Notes under the pieces: generated by a model
Told to the model about the DNA's origin: nothing
What the model saw: only the letters and a program-made list of their open reading frames with translations
Database searches by the model: none
Program-made: the position numbers and the translations under genes
In this document: one piece after another, positions 11,771 to 24,871 of the stretch
Layout: every line of letters starts with the position of its first letter
Numbering within the stretch: position 1 is the first letter of the stretch
Source of the DNA: Phycomyces blakesleeanus NRRL 1555(-)
Lineage: Eukaryota > Mucoromycota > Mucoromycetes > Mucorales > Phycomycetaceae
Length of the DNA stretch: 64,000 bases
Direction of reading: 5' to 3'
Assembly: GCF_001638985.1 (NCBI RefSeq)
Contig: NW_017265152.1
Span: 500,849-564,848 of the forward strand

Positions 11771-12097
11771 ATGGGTACTAGTACTAGTACTAGTACAATT
11801 CCCATTGGCTTATGTTTATACTTGATCATAGCTCACGGTCTCTTGTCTTTGTGGTCTATATGCAAGATACTTAGGAACCGTAGAAGATCAATTGGATCAA
11901 GGAACGTAGCCAGGTATATGTTATACCATATATCTCTTATAGTAGTAAAAACTAATCTGTATATTATTTTTTATTGTAGAAGCCTGTGTATCATACCAAC
12001 GACTTTGATTGAGTCATATCCAAACCAGCTAAAATCGCTTTATCTAGGTCGATTTTGCGATTGCAGAATTGCCAAGCCTATAAACGCTCTAAACTAG
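11771..12097 (+). CDS. Candidate small spliced gene, unknown
   Basis: Exon 1 (11771-11913) starts MGTSTSTST, continues into a hydrophobic helix (IPIGLCLYLIIAHGLLSLW) and a basic stretch, and ends at an AG/GTATAT donor. Exon 2 (11980-12097) follows a TTATTGTAG acceptor in frame and ends at a TAG stop. The product would be 86 aa with one membrane segment near residues 10-30. The unspliced frame is also open, so the intron is not proven. The N-terminal TS repeat is an ACTAGT microsatellite. No family recognised. Confidence 0.25.
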   Translation: MGTSTSTSTIPIGLCLYLIIAHGLLSLWSICKILRNRRRSIGSRNVARYMLYHISLIVVKTNLYIIFYCRSLCIIPTTLIESYPNQLKSLYLGRFCDCRIAKPINALN

Positions 12098-12714
12098 GTG
12101 CTATGCAATATATTCTCAAACTGATTGAATAAACACAAGCACACAGACACACACATACACCTGTATAATTTATCAATATATTCATTTGTCTATCAATATA
12201 TCCTAAAAATTAGAGCGTGATAAAATTCAATGTAGAGTCTCTTGGAAATAAACAATAAAGTCTTTTTTTTTGATAAACTACTATTGTTGTTATTATCATT
12301 GTTCTCGTTATTCAAGAGAGAGAGAGAGAGAATAAAATACATTCGAGTAATTGATTTATTATATGAGCACTGTGAATATCTTGAAGACTTAATAAAAAAG
12401 ATAAAGGAAAATATAGTGACATCAAATGGTTGGGTAAGTGGTGAGACTCATAATACGGGATCAACACAACGGAAATTGCATTTATTGTTCTTTATTTTCA
12501 TTTATTTCTTTAATTGTAAAAGCCCACGAACAAGAATAAGGGTGTTTCGGTGTTGTATGTATAGGAGAAATTAGAAGAAGAAGAATAAAGAAGGGAGATA
12601 CTTCTTTTTATATTTATGGGCGTTTGTGTGTGTGTGTTTAGTATTGTGTTGTATTATTGTATTATTGTATGGTTGTTATTTTACTTCATTTTTTTCTTGG
12701 GAATTAAGTTTGGT
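12098..12714. other. Intergenic, nothing recognised
   Basis: A+T-rich spacer with CA, GA and GT microsatellites. A plus-strand open stretch at 12242-12574 has no recognisable content. Confidence 0.5.
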
Positions 12715-14433
12715 TTACATGATACTACAATCATCCTGAGAACCTTTCTTTTTTCTGGTTGTTGGCTGGCTACCCAGACTACCTTGGAGTCTTTGGATAG
12801 CTCTTTTGTCGCCATGGTCAGCCGCCAGAGTGTACCATTTGGTTGCCTCTTCAGGGTTCTTTGGAATCCCGATCCCGGTCTCGGTAAAGTAACCCACTGC
12901 ATACTCGGCCTTGGCCAACTGTTTTTCAGCAGCCCGATGGGCCCACACATAGGCCTCTTCATCTGACTGTGGCAGGACATCTGGTAAGCCAATAAGGTAC
13001 CATGCAGTCAGGGCAAAGCAGGCGTCTCGGTCCCCACGTTGGGCTGCGACGGTGTAGTAGTGGATCGAGAGCGCAGGGTCAATCTTGCAGCCAAGCTTAC
13101 CGTACTCGTAGCATTCGCCGAGCCGATGGGCAGATGGGCCGTAGCCCAGATCGGCTGCCTGGGTGTAGAGTGACACACAATAATCGTGGTCTACAAACAC
13201 CACGTTTTCTATACCGCGTTCGTGCAGGAGAGCAAGTTCGTGGATCGCGTGGGGGTATTCTGAGGTTGCTGATTCAACCGATCGCTTCAGCCATTTAACA
13301 CCGTCCCGAGGGTTCTTGGAAATCCCCAACTCCCCATTGTTTTCAGCCAGACCAAGGCGGTACATTGCGCCCGGGTGACTCAAGGAGGCGGCCTTGCGAT
13401 AGAATTGCAATGCCTTTGAACTGTCCTTGCGAGATCCCAGGCCATCTTCATAACATTTTGCTGTCCTGAATAAAATTCAATATAAAAAGAATACATATTT
13501 AAATATATATTTATGTGTGTGTGTGTGGGTAGGTAAGTAGAGATAACAAATAACAAATAACAAATAACAATATACAGCATGCAACATACAACATGCAAAA
13601 ATAAAATAAAATAAAATAGGGGAGATATGAAAGAGGAGAGAGGAGAAGAAGAGAGATAGAAGAGGGGGTAGAGGAGAGAGATATATAGATAGAGATGAAG
13701 AGAGGAGAAGAAGAATAAAATAGAATAGAATATGGAAAGGTTGTTTGGGAAGGAGTAGAGGAGGTTAAGATATATATATTTGTGCGTGTTAGGCTTGAGG
13801 TTGAAAGTTTTCTCTTCTTAATAACACACACGCACAATTATATATATATATATATATAATTAAGAAAGCACAACCAAAAAAGAAAAAATACTCCTTGGAA
13901 AAATACCTGTAAGAAGCATCAGCGTGATGGTGTTTTGAGGCCTGGACAAAAAGCGGAAACGCCTTGTCAAAATCGACCTTATTCTTCTTGCTTAACAAAC
14001 CCGAGCCGTACAAGTTTCCTAGATAGTATTGTGATTCTGCATGGCCTCGTCCGGCCAGCTGTCTCAAGAGCTTTTCGGCTTCTGCCAGATAGTCCCACCG
14101 ACAGGTGTCAGTTTCCGGAAGAGGTCTGGCTGCCTCGACCATGAATATGGCAAAGTCAGACTGGGTATCTGGATTGGTTGTCTTTTTGGCATTCTCTCGG
14201 TACATATCGATTGTCTTGGCATACGAAAGCAACGAAGCCTGAGTACCTGGCTTGAGGTGGGAATGATCCAGTAATTGGTCATTGTTGTTGCTATTGGATA
14301 TAGTAGAGGATGAGGTATTGGAGTACAATTGAGGTGGTGTAGGAGATCTAGAAACCTCTTGAATTCCATGAACAATTGTGTGGGAGGGAACGGGAGATTC
14401 CTGGAGAGACTGGGAAATTGATGGTTCAAGCAT
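12715..14433 (-). CDS. Skt5/Chs4-like Sel1-repeat protein (chitin synthase activator)
   Basis: Two exons (13907-14433 and 12715-13465) give 425 aa. Residues 1-100 are Ser/Pro/Asn-rich and probably disordered. From about residue 125 onward there are tandem Sel1-like repeats, recognisable by units such as AESQYYLGNLYGSGLL, AKCYEDGLGS, GAMYRLGLAENNGELG, AHRLGECYEYGKLG, ACFALTAWYLIGLPD and AEYAVGYFTETGIGIPKN. The protein ends in CSIM, a CaaX box favouring farnesylation. Sel1 repeats plus a C-terminal prenylation box are the signature of Skt5/Chs4, which brings chitin synthase III to the membrane and activates it. Mucoromycete walls are rich in chitin and chitosan, so this role is plausible. The translation start is the ATG at 14433; the open frame further upstream has no ATG. 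Confidence 0.85.
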
Positions 14434-14826
14434 TTGATTGAAGAAAAGGTGTTTGTCTATCAATCAATTGACTGTTGATGTTTATAAATGACAACCAAAT
14501 ATATATATATTTATATAAGAATAATAATTTAATTAATTTAATTATAAGAATATATATATACATATATACAAAACAAGTGCTTGCATTGTGTAGTTTGGAA
14601 TAATCTATTTTACAAGCCAAACTGATCCCAAATGTACCTGAAGCCCAAAAAAGGAAATAAAAAAGAATAGTTGAAAAGGCCAAGCTGTGTTCATCAAACT
14701 TGCCGTCATCACATATTGTAACCCCGATAATTTCCCTTGACTCCTATATTCCTTTTTTTTTTAACAAAAAAAAAAAGGGCACACGCTTTAAGCTCATTGA
14801 AAACTCAACATCTACATTTACTCATC
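14434..14826. repeat. Spacer with a CC-T10-A11-GGG palindrome
   Basis: Divergent intergenic region between the Skt5-like gene and the TMEM14 gene. The main feature is an inverted repeat at 14751-14779 (CC, ten T, AAC, eleven A, GGG), which could form a long hairpin with a three-base loop. Confidence 0.7.
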
Positions 14827-15632
14827 ATGACAGACATTTATGGATATTGCTACAGCACACTAATTGTTCTTGGTGGATTTATGGGCTATATGAAAGGTAC
14901 TGTATTGTACTATGAGGTTCTAATACCAAATAGTGCATATATATTAAAAGGCTCGGAGATATAAGTCAAAAGAATAACTGATATACAACCTATATATACT
15001 CATATTTACATACATGTATATATGAGTATAAATATATATATTTATCTGTCATCTATTTATTTTATTTTATCACTTATAATATATATAAATATATATAGCT
15101 GGTAGCCAGATGTCTCTTTTGGCAGGTATTATATTTGGTGCAGCTGCAGGTGTGGGTGCTTACAAAGCATCTCAAGAACCTGGAAGTGTGATTATTGGCC
15201 TTGGTAAGGAATTTCGCCTTATTGTATACATGTGTGTTGGTTGGTGAGTGAGATTGATTAGACACTGAGTGACAATCAAACACACGCACACACACACACA
15301 CATACACATCTATAGATATAGATAGATATACTTTGTTCTGTTTATTTTAACATGTGTTTTTTAATAGGAGTCAGCTTGGTTTTGTTGTTGGTTATGGGCC
15401 TAAGATTCAGCAAGTCTGGCAAGTTTATGCCAGCTGGCTTAGTAACTTTACTGAGGTAAGATTATTATAGCTGTTATTGCTATTACTGGCATTACATAAA
15501 ATACTAGCAATAATTATATATAACAATAAACACTTCTTTAACTCTCCAAAATCTATGTGCGTGTGTACGTTTTTTTTTGTAATCACTAGTGTATTGATGG
15601 TTATTCGTTATGGATCCCGATTGATCAAATAA
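14827..15632 (+). CDS. TMEM14 family membrane protein (UPF0136)
   Basis: Four small exons (14827-14896, 15099-15203, 15368-15455, 15590-15632) splice to 101 aa, the usual length. The product follows the TMEM14 pattern: N-terminal DIYGYCYSTLIVLGGFMGY helix, a short loop with SQMSLLAG, the small-residue helix GIIFGAAAGVGAYKASQEP, and a third segment LRFSKSGKFMPAGLVTLL. Family members are small, mitochondrial (or plastid) inner-membrane proteins; human TMEM14C is needed for porphyrin transport in haem synthesis, others may move fatty acids. The substrate here cannot be read from sequence. The start sits directly before the conserved DIYG. All introns are GT-AG and longer than the exons they separate. 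Confidence 0.9.
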
Positions 15633-15862
15633 ACAGAAATTACACATGTATTAAAAAAAAAGAAAAAAAAAGAGAAAAAAAAGGAAAGAAAAAAGAAGAA
15701 AAACTTCATTAAAGAGAAGAAAAAAATAAAGGTAAAATTGGTGGAATGTACAAAATAATAATAATAATAATAATAGTTAAAGAAGAAGAAAGACGATGAT
15801 AGAGGAACGGAGGGAGGAATAAAGAAAGAAAGAAAGAAAGAGAAAAAAGAAATAGGCAAGTC

Positions 15863-17413
15863 TTAGGAAGAGTTATCGAATTTCACAATGCCTTGGTATG
15901 TGTCAATAGTGATTTTGTTGCCTGCGGGTGTAGCAACATAAACCAGTCCTGATGCATCTTCTTCTTCTAAGAGATGTCCCGGGGGAAGAAACATCAGAAA
16001 ACCTCGAATCAACCATGGTTTACCGCTGAACAAGCGTGTCACTCGATCCAATACTTGAGGTGTATTAATTCTAAATTGTATATATATATGTCGATGTTGA
16101 TTTAATGAGCCAATTAAAGAAAGAAAGAAAGAAAGAAAAAGACTATTTGGATTACCTTTCTGTTTTAAAGTCACCCATAATCACTAAAAAGTCATTGAAT
16201 ACTTTGGGGCTGTCTGCATAATTAGTCTTGATCTGTTCCAAATATCCTACTGCGTCCTTTTCCAAAGATCTCTTTTCGACTGGCTTGGAAGGAAGTGTGG
16301 CAGTTGTATGCAGAGCCCTAATTTCTTTACCAAAAACACCCTCCATTAAACGCAGCATCTTTTGTTTTTTTTTGTTTGGACATTATATGAGTACAACATA
16401 CATACATATACATATGATATACGTGTATAACCCTCTTCCGTTTTATGAAATAAAGGAAAATTACTCTAATATCTCTTTTTCTCTCTCTCTATTGTAACTC
16501 ATATAGATCAAAATTCTTTTACCTCTTCTTGCTTGCTTTCCCCGATCTTCTGACTCGTCAGAACTTTGAGTGTGTTTTCATGTTCTCTTCTCAAGACGGT
16601 TCGGACCCACATCAACGCGTCTTCTACTACGATGGCATTATCATGAGATCTGGACACAAGCTTGGCTCCACCTGTTGCAACCAGAGCTCTGGCCAGATCT
16701 TCATTCTGGACAAATTTAGCCAACAGAGCACGTCTGAGGGCTTCGGCGGGAATCGGTTCTAGCGAGTGTTGGGACTTGATGAATTCGACTACCTCTGCGG
16801 CGGTTGCCCGACCGAGTGGATCGTTTGAGTCTAGAGTGAATCGATGGTAGAGGTCTGGGATGTGTTGGACGCGTGAGGCCTGGAGATAATGCTGAACGGA
16901 TGCCCAGGCGTGGTCGTCGAGGTGGATCAAGACCAGCTGGGCAGGGTTGGCAGAGAGATTGGGTGATATAGGGTCGTGGAGGTCAGTATTCCGCATATAA
17001 TCATGCGAGAGAATACGGCGCCAATGCGGGAAATTTGTGCGGAGATATCCATACAAGTTGTCATTATTATTAATATTAATATTAATATTAATATTATTGT
17101 CATTACTGACATTATTGACATTATTGCTGCTGTTGTTGTTGTTGTTGGTAATGAGGCTGTCGGTGTTATTGTTATGGTTGTTGTTGTTATGATTGTTAAT
17201 TGGGTTTGTTAGATCGGCAGTTAGGTATTGTTCGTCTGCAAGAGATCCCGGTGGTTTTGCTTCGGCGTGAATGTCGAGATAAAACACGGTAGAATCCCAA
17301 TAGTCTTGGCTCTGAGGTTCAATGTCTTTGATCTGTTCGGTGTTCATTGAAGTAGGATTGTCGAGGATAAAATCTTCGCGACCTTTTGATGAGTTTGTGT
17401 CAGTGGCAGCCAT
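15863..17413 (-). CDS. NADAR-like domain fused to a Sin3-type PAH domain
   Basis: Exons 16523-17413, 16156-16358 and 15863-16070 give 433 aa. Residues 75-118 are a low-complexity Asn-rich linker. Residues 125-290 resemble the YbiA/NADAR fold: HAWASVQHYLQASR (family W-x-S-V-x-H-Y-x-Q-A) and ALLAKFVQNEDLARALVATG (family A-K-F-x-Q-N...TG). After a 164-base intron, residues 332-398 are a clear PAH domain: DAVGYLEQIKTNYADSPKVF, INTPQVLDRVTRLFSG, GFLMFLPPG. Sin3 PAH domains bind transcription factors; NADAR proteins process ADP-ribose-type or riboflavin-precursor N-glycosides. A link between chromatin and ADP-ribose chemistry is speculative. Without the first intron there is a stop at 16508 and the PAH part could be a separate 136-aa gene starting at 16358, but only about 150 bases would separate them. 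Confidence 0.75.
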
Positions 17414-19296
17414 CTCAGTTGCTCAGTCGATGCATGGAGATAATCTCTTTTCTTTTTTTTTTCTTTTTTTTTTCTTTTTTCTTTTTTCTTTTTTATTTTT
17501 TATTTTTTTATTTTTTATTTTATTTTTTAAAAAAAATAAATAAAATTTAAAATAAAATAAATCAAAGTGTAAAATAAATAAAATAAAAAAAAGAAAAGAT
17601 GTAGGGTTAGAAATTGGCTTCCCTTTTTTTTTTTAGAAAAAAAAAAGGACAAGGGGACAGAGGCTGAAAAAACACTCTTTCAGAAACGACGTCATCTCAT
17701 TGGTGTGCCTGATGAAAATTGGACAAGACGGTATGGATCACATGATCAGCTTGAATATTTCAAAGATACAGATATACGTATGAAAAGACGGATAGATGAA
17801 ATAATTAACATTTAACCAACAAACTAGCTATCTAACCAACTGTATACATTTGTAAGTAAGCATATTTTATAGACTTATTTTTTCTTTAATTCACTAATTG
17901 ACTAATTAAATAATGAAATATTATGAGTGTAATAAAGTAAATAATTTGAAACACATTGAAACAAAGAAATTGATATATTGATATATTGATTATTGTATGA
18001 AATAAGAATAATAAGAGAGAGAGAGAAAGGAAAAAGAGAAGAAGAAAAAAGGTGATTTGTGTATTTAAATTCGACAAATAGGAATCAATGGTTGTTTTTA
18101 TCATTATCATTGTTACTGTTACTGTTATTATTATATGGTGCTTTTTGTACAGCTCATTTAAATATCAAATGATACTAAATTCAATATTGACGAATGATGG
18201 GAGAATGATTTACACAACCAATAATAACACTGAGATCAAAATCAAGAATACGAAAAAAAAGGAACCAGATTTCTGATTTACAGGAAAGAAAAAAAAATAT
18301 AGGATCATGATTTATTTTATTCTATTCTTTTATTATTATTTTAATAGCAATAATATATATGTAAACGTAAATGTAAATATGTGTATTTAATAAGATTACG
18401 ATAGATTGTTGTCCAGGGTAAATTATCAGTGCGGGTTTATTTATTAATCTTTGGCTGTCTAAATGACATATTAGATTCAAAGCAATCCAGATCAATAAAT
18501 AAAATGCGGTTTTTTTTTGGTCTTTTTAATATAGGAAGATTATTTTGTTTCTCTTTATAGCTGCAGAAACATTTACGCGGATAGAAATCACAATCATTTT
18601 TTTCTTAAAAAAAAAAATAGGGACGGATAAACAATACTAAAAGAAAGAAAGAAATAGAGAGCATGAGCGAGAGCAAGAGCAAGAGCAAGAGCGAGAGATA
18701 GAAATAGAAATAGAATAAAGGAACATGGAGCACCAAACGGAAAAGCCGGATAATTTGTTTTCTATTTTCAAAAACAGAAATACAAAGATTTATATCTTAT
18801 TTTGATTGACAAGAAAATCAATGGTTTATATTTTACCGAGCAAATCAAATGAACAACGAAAAAGAATAGAGACTATTAATGATGTCACTGATAAGCATTC
18901 ATACATACGTATATTACTCCTAATGATTAAGATTATGGTTATTTTGTTATTATATAAATATATATATATATATATATACAACAATAAGTTCTAGATCATT
19001 AATTTCTATTACTCCCATTAAACTGTTAGAGGAAGAAGGAGAAGAAGTATTAAAGGATTTTGATGTCATGATTAAACCAAATCAAATCAAATCAAATCAA
19101 ATAATTATGTGCTGTTCATGGTTAATGTTTTTATAATAATATCCTGATCTCAAAGAGAGAAAGACTTGAATGATACACTGCGTACACACATATATTTGTC
19201 TTAAGAATAATTATAATTGAATCAATAGAGTGAGGCTGGTAAGCGTGATTAGTTTTTTTTTTTTTTTTTAAAAAAAAAAAGGCTTTATGTAGAATG

Positions 19297-19334
<38 letters not shown>

Positions 19335-22300
19335 CAGATTATGAGTCTTACGACAAGCGAATAGAATAAGAAAATGACACACGATGGATTGAATTGATAC
19401 AAAACAGTTTCTCTCGTAATTAATATAAATATAATCACAATCATTGAAAAGTAAGAAGTAAAAAAATTGAAACAAAGGAGTAAAAAAAAAAATAGAAACA
19501 TTACCAACATTGAAACATAGTGAATTACCAATAATCTGGATGTTATGTAATACACAGCTATATTTATTTATTTATTTATTTATATAAAAACCTAAAAAAA
19601 AAAAAAAAAGATATAGGGATAATTGGGATAGAAATCAATCAGTCTTGTCAATCACATCAATAGTCACACCAAACCATTAATCCAGCTCAACTTATCTTAT
19701 TTCTTGGCCGCAGCATACTGAGCGATCTCAGAAGTGGTGTATTCAATAATTTCAAGATATTTTTATATAATCATCCTATTATTGACATTTACAAGTAGAA
19801 CATTGTCTATTAAAATCAACAATAAGAACAGCAACAGAAATAAAAATACTCTGTTAGACTATTCATTCATTCATACATAAGTTTATTTATTTATAGTATT
19901 AGTAATTGGGCTTATCAGGGACTGCTTGTTTGTATCGCGTATGTGTGTGGGTGTATATTTGACTTGGTGGTTTGACAGGTAATTGATTTGTAATTATATT
20001 AAGCATGTTCTCGAACAAAAGCTTTTGCACACACATATATAATTAATTATCCGCCTGTATTGGTTTTGGCTTACACTATTAAAAAGAAGAAAAAAAAGGG
20101 AGGGGGGATGATTATGTATGTATGACAGTGGGAACAATGCTTAGTAAAAGAAAGAAAGAAAAGGGAATATTTTGGTAAACTTGACCAATGTCAGGTGAAA
20201 TCCAGCCATGGCCTCTGGATCCTAGTATCATGGTCTTTCTTTGGTTTCATAGAAAGATTGATGGTGGTAATATGACAAGACTTCAAATAAATGTGGCTAA
20301 ATTCTCATTGTTCTTATTATTATTTTGTGATCTGTCAGGCCATCAAATATACCTATATCTATAAAATCTTGTTTGAAATTGACATATATATATATTAAAG
20401 CCATATTTATTATCTATTTCTATTACACTATTACTATTCTTTTTTTTTTAAAAAAAATAATAATAATAATAATAATAGTATGATGATAATAATTTCTTTG
20501 ATTGTATGCAACATTTCCATTTTTAGTATAATATATTTATTTTGTATGATCGGAAACATAGGCAGATAAAAGGATAAATGTCTGTATATATGTATTTATT
20601 GTATCGGGCAACGGCGTAACAGAATAGGCAAAGAAAAAATTGGACTGAATTGAATTGAATTGAATTGAATTGAATTGAATTGAATCGAATTGAATCATAT
20701 TTCATTTTCTTAAAACAAAGAAGGAACAAATGACTATATATATATAAATACGATGTGGGTGTTTATTCGAATTTTATTAATATATACTTTGAATCTTATT
20801 ACCCTAGATGCTGAGCACTTTATTTTTTCTTTCTTTATGTAGATAGGTATATAGGTATGTAGGTATGTATATACAATGGAAAGTGATAGTAATTACTATT
20901 ACTAGCCAGTATGCCAAGCATTAACTACTATATATAAATACATATACTTTATGTATTTTATGTACTTAATTTATTCATTCTTTTTCTATTTTTGATATTT
21001 GATATTTGATATTTGGAATTTGGAATTGAATTTCTTACAAAACCTGGTATTAGACAAATGTATAGGAGACTTCGTCAAACACACAAAGAGTAAGAAAGAA
21101 GATGAATGTTTATTTTTATTTTTAAATTATTATTTTTTACACGGCTAAATATAGAGACAGTGCATCTACATTTCCAAACATGGTAGCTAATTAAGAGAGC
21201 TATATATGTATCTGTTTGTAGTCTGTGGTATAGTGTATAGTGTGTTGTGGATCTAAAAGCATTAATGATATTAATAAGCCCTGGCTTTTTGGCTGACTGT
21301 TGCTAATACTAAATGATGATAATACAAGTACAAAAACCTTAATATGTGTACAACTGTTAATCCTCAAGCCTCTGTTTGCTTGGCTCTCTTTTGGAAGACG
21401 GTAATGAATTGTTCCGTGCTATATTCTATTTGCCAAAACAATCATAACAACAATTCATTATTCCATCCGGTTGACGCGTGGATGTATAATTATCATAATC
21501 CTAAATAATAGATAATAAATCACAATTCTTCTCTTTCTCGATTGAATATATTAACAAAATTCTTAATTGGTCAATTAGTTAAACTTGTTATATTTTAGCT
21601 TCGTTAAATTTGATCGGTAATTATTATTAATTAAAAAAATAAATAGAGAGAGAGACTTGTGGATATATAAGCTACAATGGACGTCATAACTTTATATAAT
21701 TACTTTTTTGTTTGGAGATCAAAGAACATATATACAATATACTAAAAAAATTATGTCGCAAAATTCGGAATAGAATTTATAATACAAATACATGTATACA
21801 TACAAAGATGTAACATCTTGGCACGATATTTCCTTTTCTTTTTTTTTTTTTTTTTAAAAAAAAAAGATATATATATTTATTGCCATGGATACAACAACAT
21901 AAATCATAAAATAAATAAATAAAAAATAAAAAAAAAATAAAGAAATGGAAAGGGGGTTATTATTTTTGGATTGTTTGTTTTAAACGTGGCAAAGTGAATA
22001 ATGTATTTTCTTGGAAGAAATAGCTAATGGACAACAAGGAATGGATAAATATCCGGCCCTATGTATATTCATTAATCAATCAATCAATCAATCAAAAAAA
22101 AATGTTCTGCGTCTTGCACCTGCTGTGATTTTCTTCTCTTCTGATATTGCATTCCTTTCTTTGTGACGGGAAAAGCGGGAAACAGATAAGCCAGCCAATC
22201 GATTGGGTTTTAAAGCCTCATGGTGAATTTTGCTGAATCAGATAACAAAACCCAAATAAAATAAAATAAAATTATATATAAATTATAATTGGCGCAGAAC

Positions 22301-24467
22301 AAAGAGAAAGCAAGGAAGAAATGATTTTTTTATAATAATTAAGAATATAAGAATGAGTTGTATTCAAATCAAGGGATATTTATGTATTTATAATTTATAG
22401 GGGATCTGGATCTGGATCTGGACAAGACAAGACAAGATCAAAGCCAAAGCCAAAGCCAAAGCCAAAGAAAATGAAAATGAAAATGAAAAACCAGAGCTAG
22501 AACCAGAGGCCAATGTGCCAAGGTAAGGTTGGATAAGCTTTTCTTGTGTGCTCTATTAATAAATAATAGATAATAAATAGGGAAGTTTATTGCTATTGCT
22601 ATTGATCTTGTTATTTATATTTATATTTATACATTGTGGCAATAGAATAGTCAAATATAGATTCTTGTAAAAAAAAAACAAAAAAAACAAGTAGATCAAG
22701 ATTAATTCTTTAATGAAATATGAAAGCAATAGAATAATCTTACTCTATTTTTCACAATTGAATGAATGAATCTATAGAGCAGTAACTTACTCAAGATTAT
22801 ATAAATTCTTGATCTGGTTACTCACTAATAACTCTCCTATAACCAATATGCATATGCATGTGTATGCAGCCACTAACTAGCGTGTCATATCTTTTTTTTT
22901 TTTACTAAATGTCAATTTGAATTTTAATGGATCTGATCCAGTCTGCTGTATTCCCTTTTACTTTCTTTTTTTGGGTACTTGTGTTTATGACTATTGTGGA
23001 TTTCCAAAAAAAGAAACACTCACAAAGTTTCGGCGGTTGATGAAAAAAAATAAAATAAAAAATTAACCTTGGCAATCGTTGATTTGTATGGCATGTATTC
23101 ATCCAAAATCATTCACCCGCAACAGCGACATAGATAGATAAATATATTCATATTCACATTCATATTCATATTCACATTCACATTCACACAGATTCATATA
23201 TCTGAATTATATAGGCATAATATTCTTCTTGTTTCTTTGGTAAAGATATCAAGACACACCTATACATCTTTAGAGCTACATAGCTTAAATCAAGTTACAT
23301 ACACTGTAATGTAAATCTAGTCTAATAACAATTTAGTAAGAAAGAAAGAAATAAATAAAAAAAGTATCATATTATATTATATTATCAAAGAAATTCATGA
23401 TCTCTAATCATACCACTATCACTATCACTATCACTATCACTACCATTACCATTACCATTACCATTACCATGACTACCTCAACACAAAATGGCCTTTAGAC
23501 TAAAATATCCATCGCTAATTAATAATGCTATTTTTTTTTAAAAAAATAAATAAAATAAAATAAATGGCTGTAAATTTTAAGCTTTGGGTTTTTCTTTTAT
23601 ATATTTATATATTTATTGTTTGTTTGTTTGTTTTTGGCTTAATTTCAGCCGCTCATATTTTTGAAAGTAATAAGAAAAGAAAAGCCCGTGCCTTTTAATA
23701 AGGATTGTGATTTTGCTGGTAAAAGGTGCTGGTAAAAGGTGAGGGTAAAAGGTGATGATTATTATTACTATAATAATAAAAATAAAAAAGTCAAAATGAA
23801 CACGCACGCACACGCACACGCACACGCACACGCACTCTTTCTTTCTCTCATATATAATATAATATAATACAGTATAGTATAGTATAGTATAATATAGTAT
23901 AGTATAGTATAGTATACAAAAATGGCCCTTAATATTCGATCGCACTTTTCTAAAATAAAAAATAAATAAATATATGTATATACATATAAAAAAAAAAGTG
24001 GCTGTTTATCCGGGTGTGTAACCCGGTAGGTCAGTAGCCCGGCCTGACCGCCTATTTCCGGCTCCATTCACGGTTAACTTTTTTCCCCTCCCCCTTCCCC
24101 TCTCTCTTTCTCTGACTCTCTGGTTCTGACTCTATTCCATTTGTGAATACTATATACGTGTATCATTTATGTCTGTGTCTGTTTTTGTGCTTCTGTAGAT
24201 TTGATTAAGGCCAAGCAAAAAATTATTACAGTTTCAATAACTAAATTTATGTATAGTATTATAATATAATATTATTTACCTTGATCTGGCTAAATTGGCC
24301 ATGCCACCCGCTTAATAAAATAAAATAAAATGATAATAATCCCGATTTATGTTTTACATATATATATATATACATACATGCACATATTCCTGTGTCCTTT
24401 TCTCTTTGCTTGTTTAGCTTGCTTGCTTGCTTATATCTACACCTCTTTAACCACCACCACCACCACA

Positions 24468-24506
<39 letters not shown>

Positions 24507-24578
24507 TGTTACTGCAATCCTTTTCTTCAAGTTTATATCCATTATATACTTTTTCTTCTTTTTTGGTGAGCGTCCTTT

Positions 24579-24609
<31 letters not shown>

Positions 24610-24805
24610 CTATCTTTTCGTTTTATATATGCATATTACGAAATCTCAATTGGATCAACATAACTCTATACATACATTATTAACCATTATGCTTATACTT
24701 ATAGAATCGTATAGACAATCAGTTATTGACTTTTTATATATATAATATATATATATAAGCTCATAAAGCAAACCTAAGCAAAAGCAAACATAAAAGCAAA
24801 GATCA

Positions 24806-24841
<36 letters not shown>

Positions 24842-24871
24842 CTATTATACTTCATCTTTCACATTCCATTT
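17414..24871. other. Large gene desert rich in simple repeats
   Basis: No complete gene is recognisable in these 7.4 kb. The region holds T(n)A(n) palindromes (17621-17648, 18597-18620, 19253-19282, 20440-20457, 21839-21865, 23531-23546), a TGAAT tract at 20645-20697, successive hexamer tracts at 22401-22485, TTCACA/TTCATA units at 23129-23190, ACTATC/ACCATT units at 23406-23470, TATAG units near 23869-23915 and (ACT)n at 24468-24503. Three short minus-strand stretches (19697-19756, 20190-20280, 21364-21434) look like terminal exons, and 24001-24066 is an isolated GC-rich block with two hairpins; these are discussed among the findings. Confidence 0.6.
24001..24066. repeat. GC-rich block with two hairpins
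   Basis: CCGGGT (24010-24015) pairs with ACCCGG (24021-24026), and GGTCAG (24029-24034) pairs with CTGACC (24044-24049). The block is much richer in G+C than the several kilobases around it. It is not a tRNA by shape. Confidence 0.6.

Noticed and set aside
12242..12574. Plus-strand frame of 110 codons
   Set aside because: Leu/Phe/Lys-rich A+T composition, crosses a GA microsatellite, no recognisable domain or splice context.
23768..24067. Minus-strand frame starting MEPEIGGQAG
   Set aside because: The promising start covers only the GC-rich hairpin block; the rest is TATAG and CACG microsatellite.
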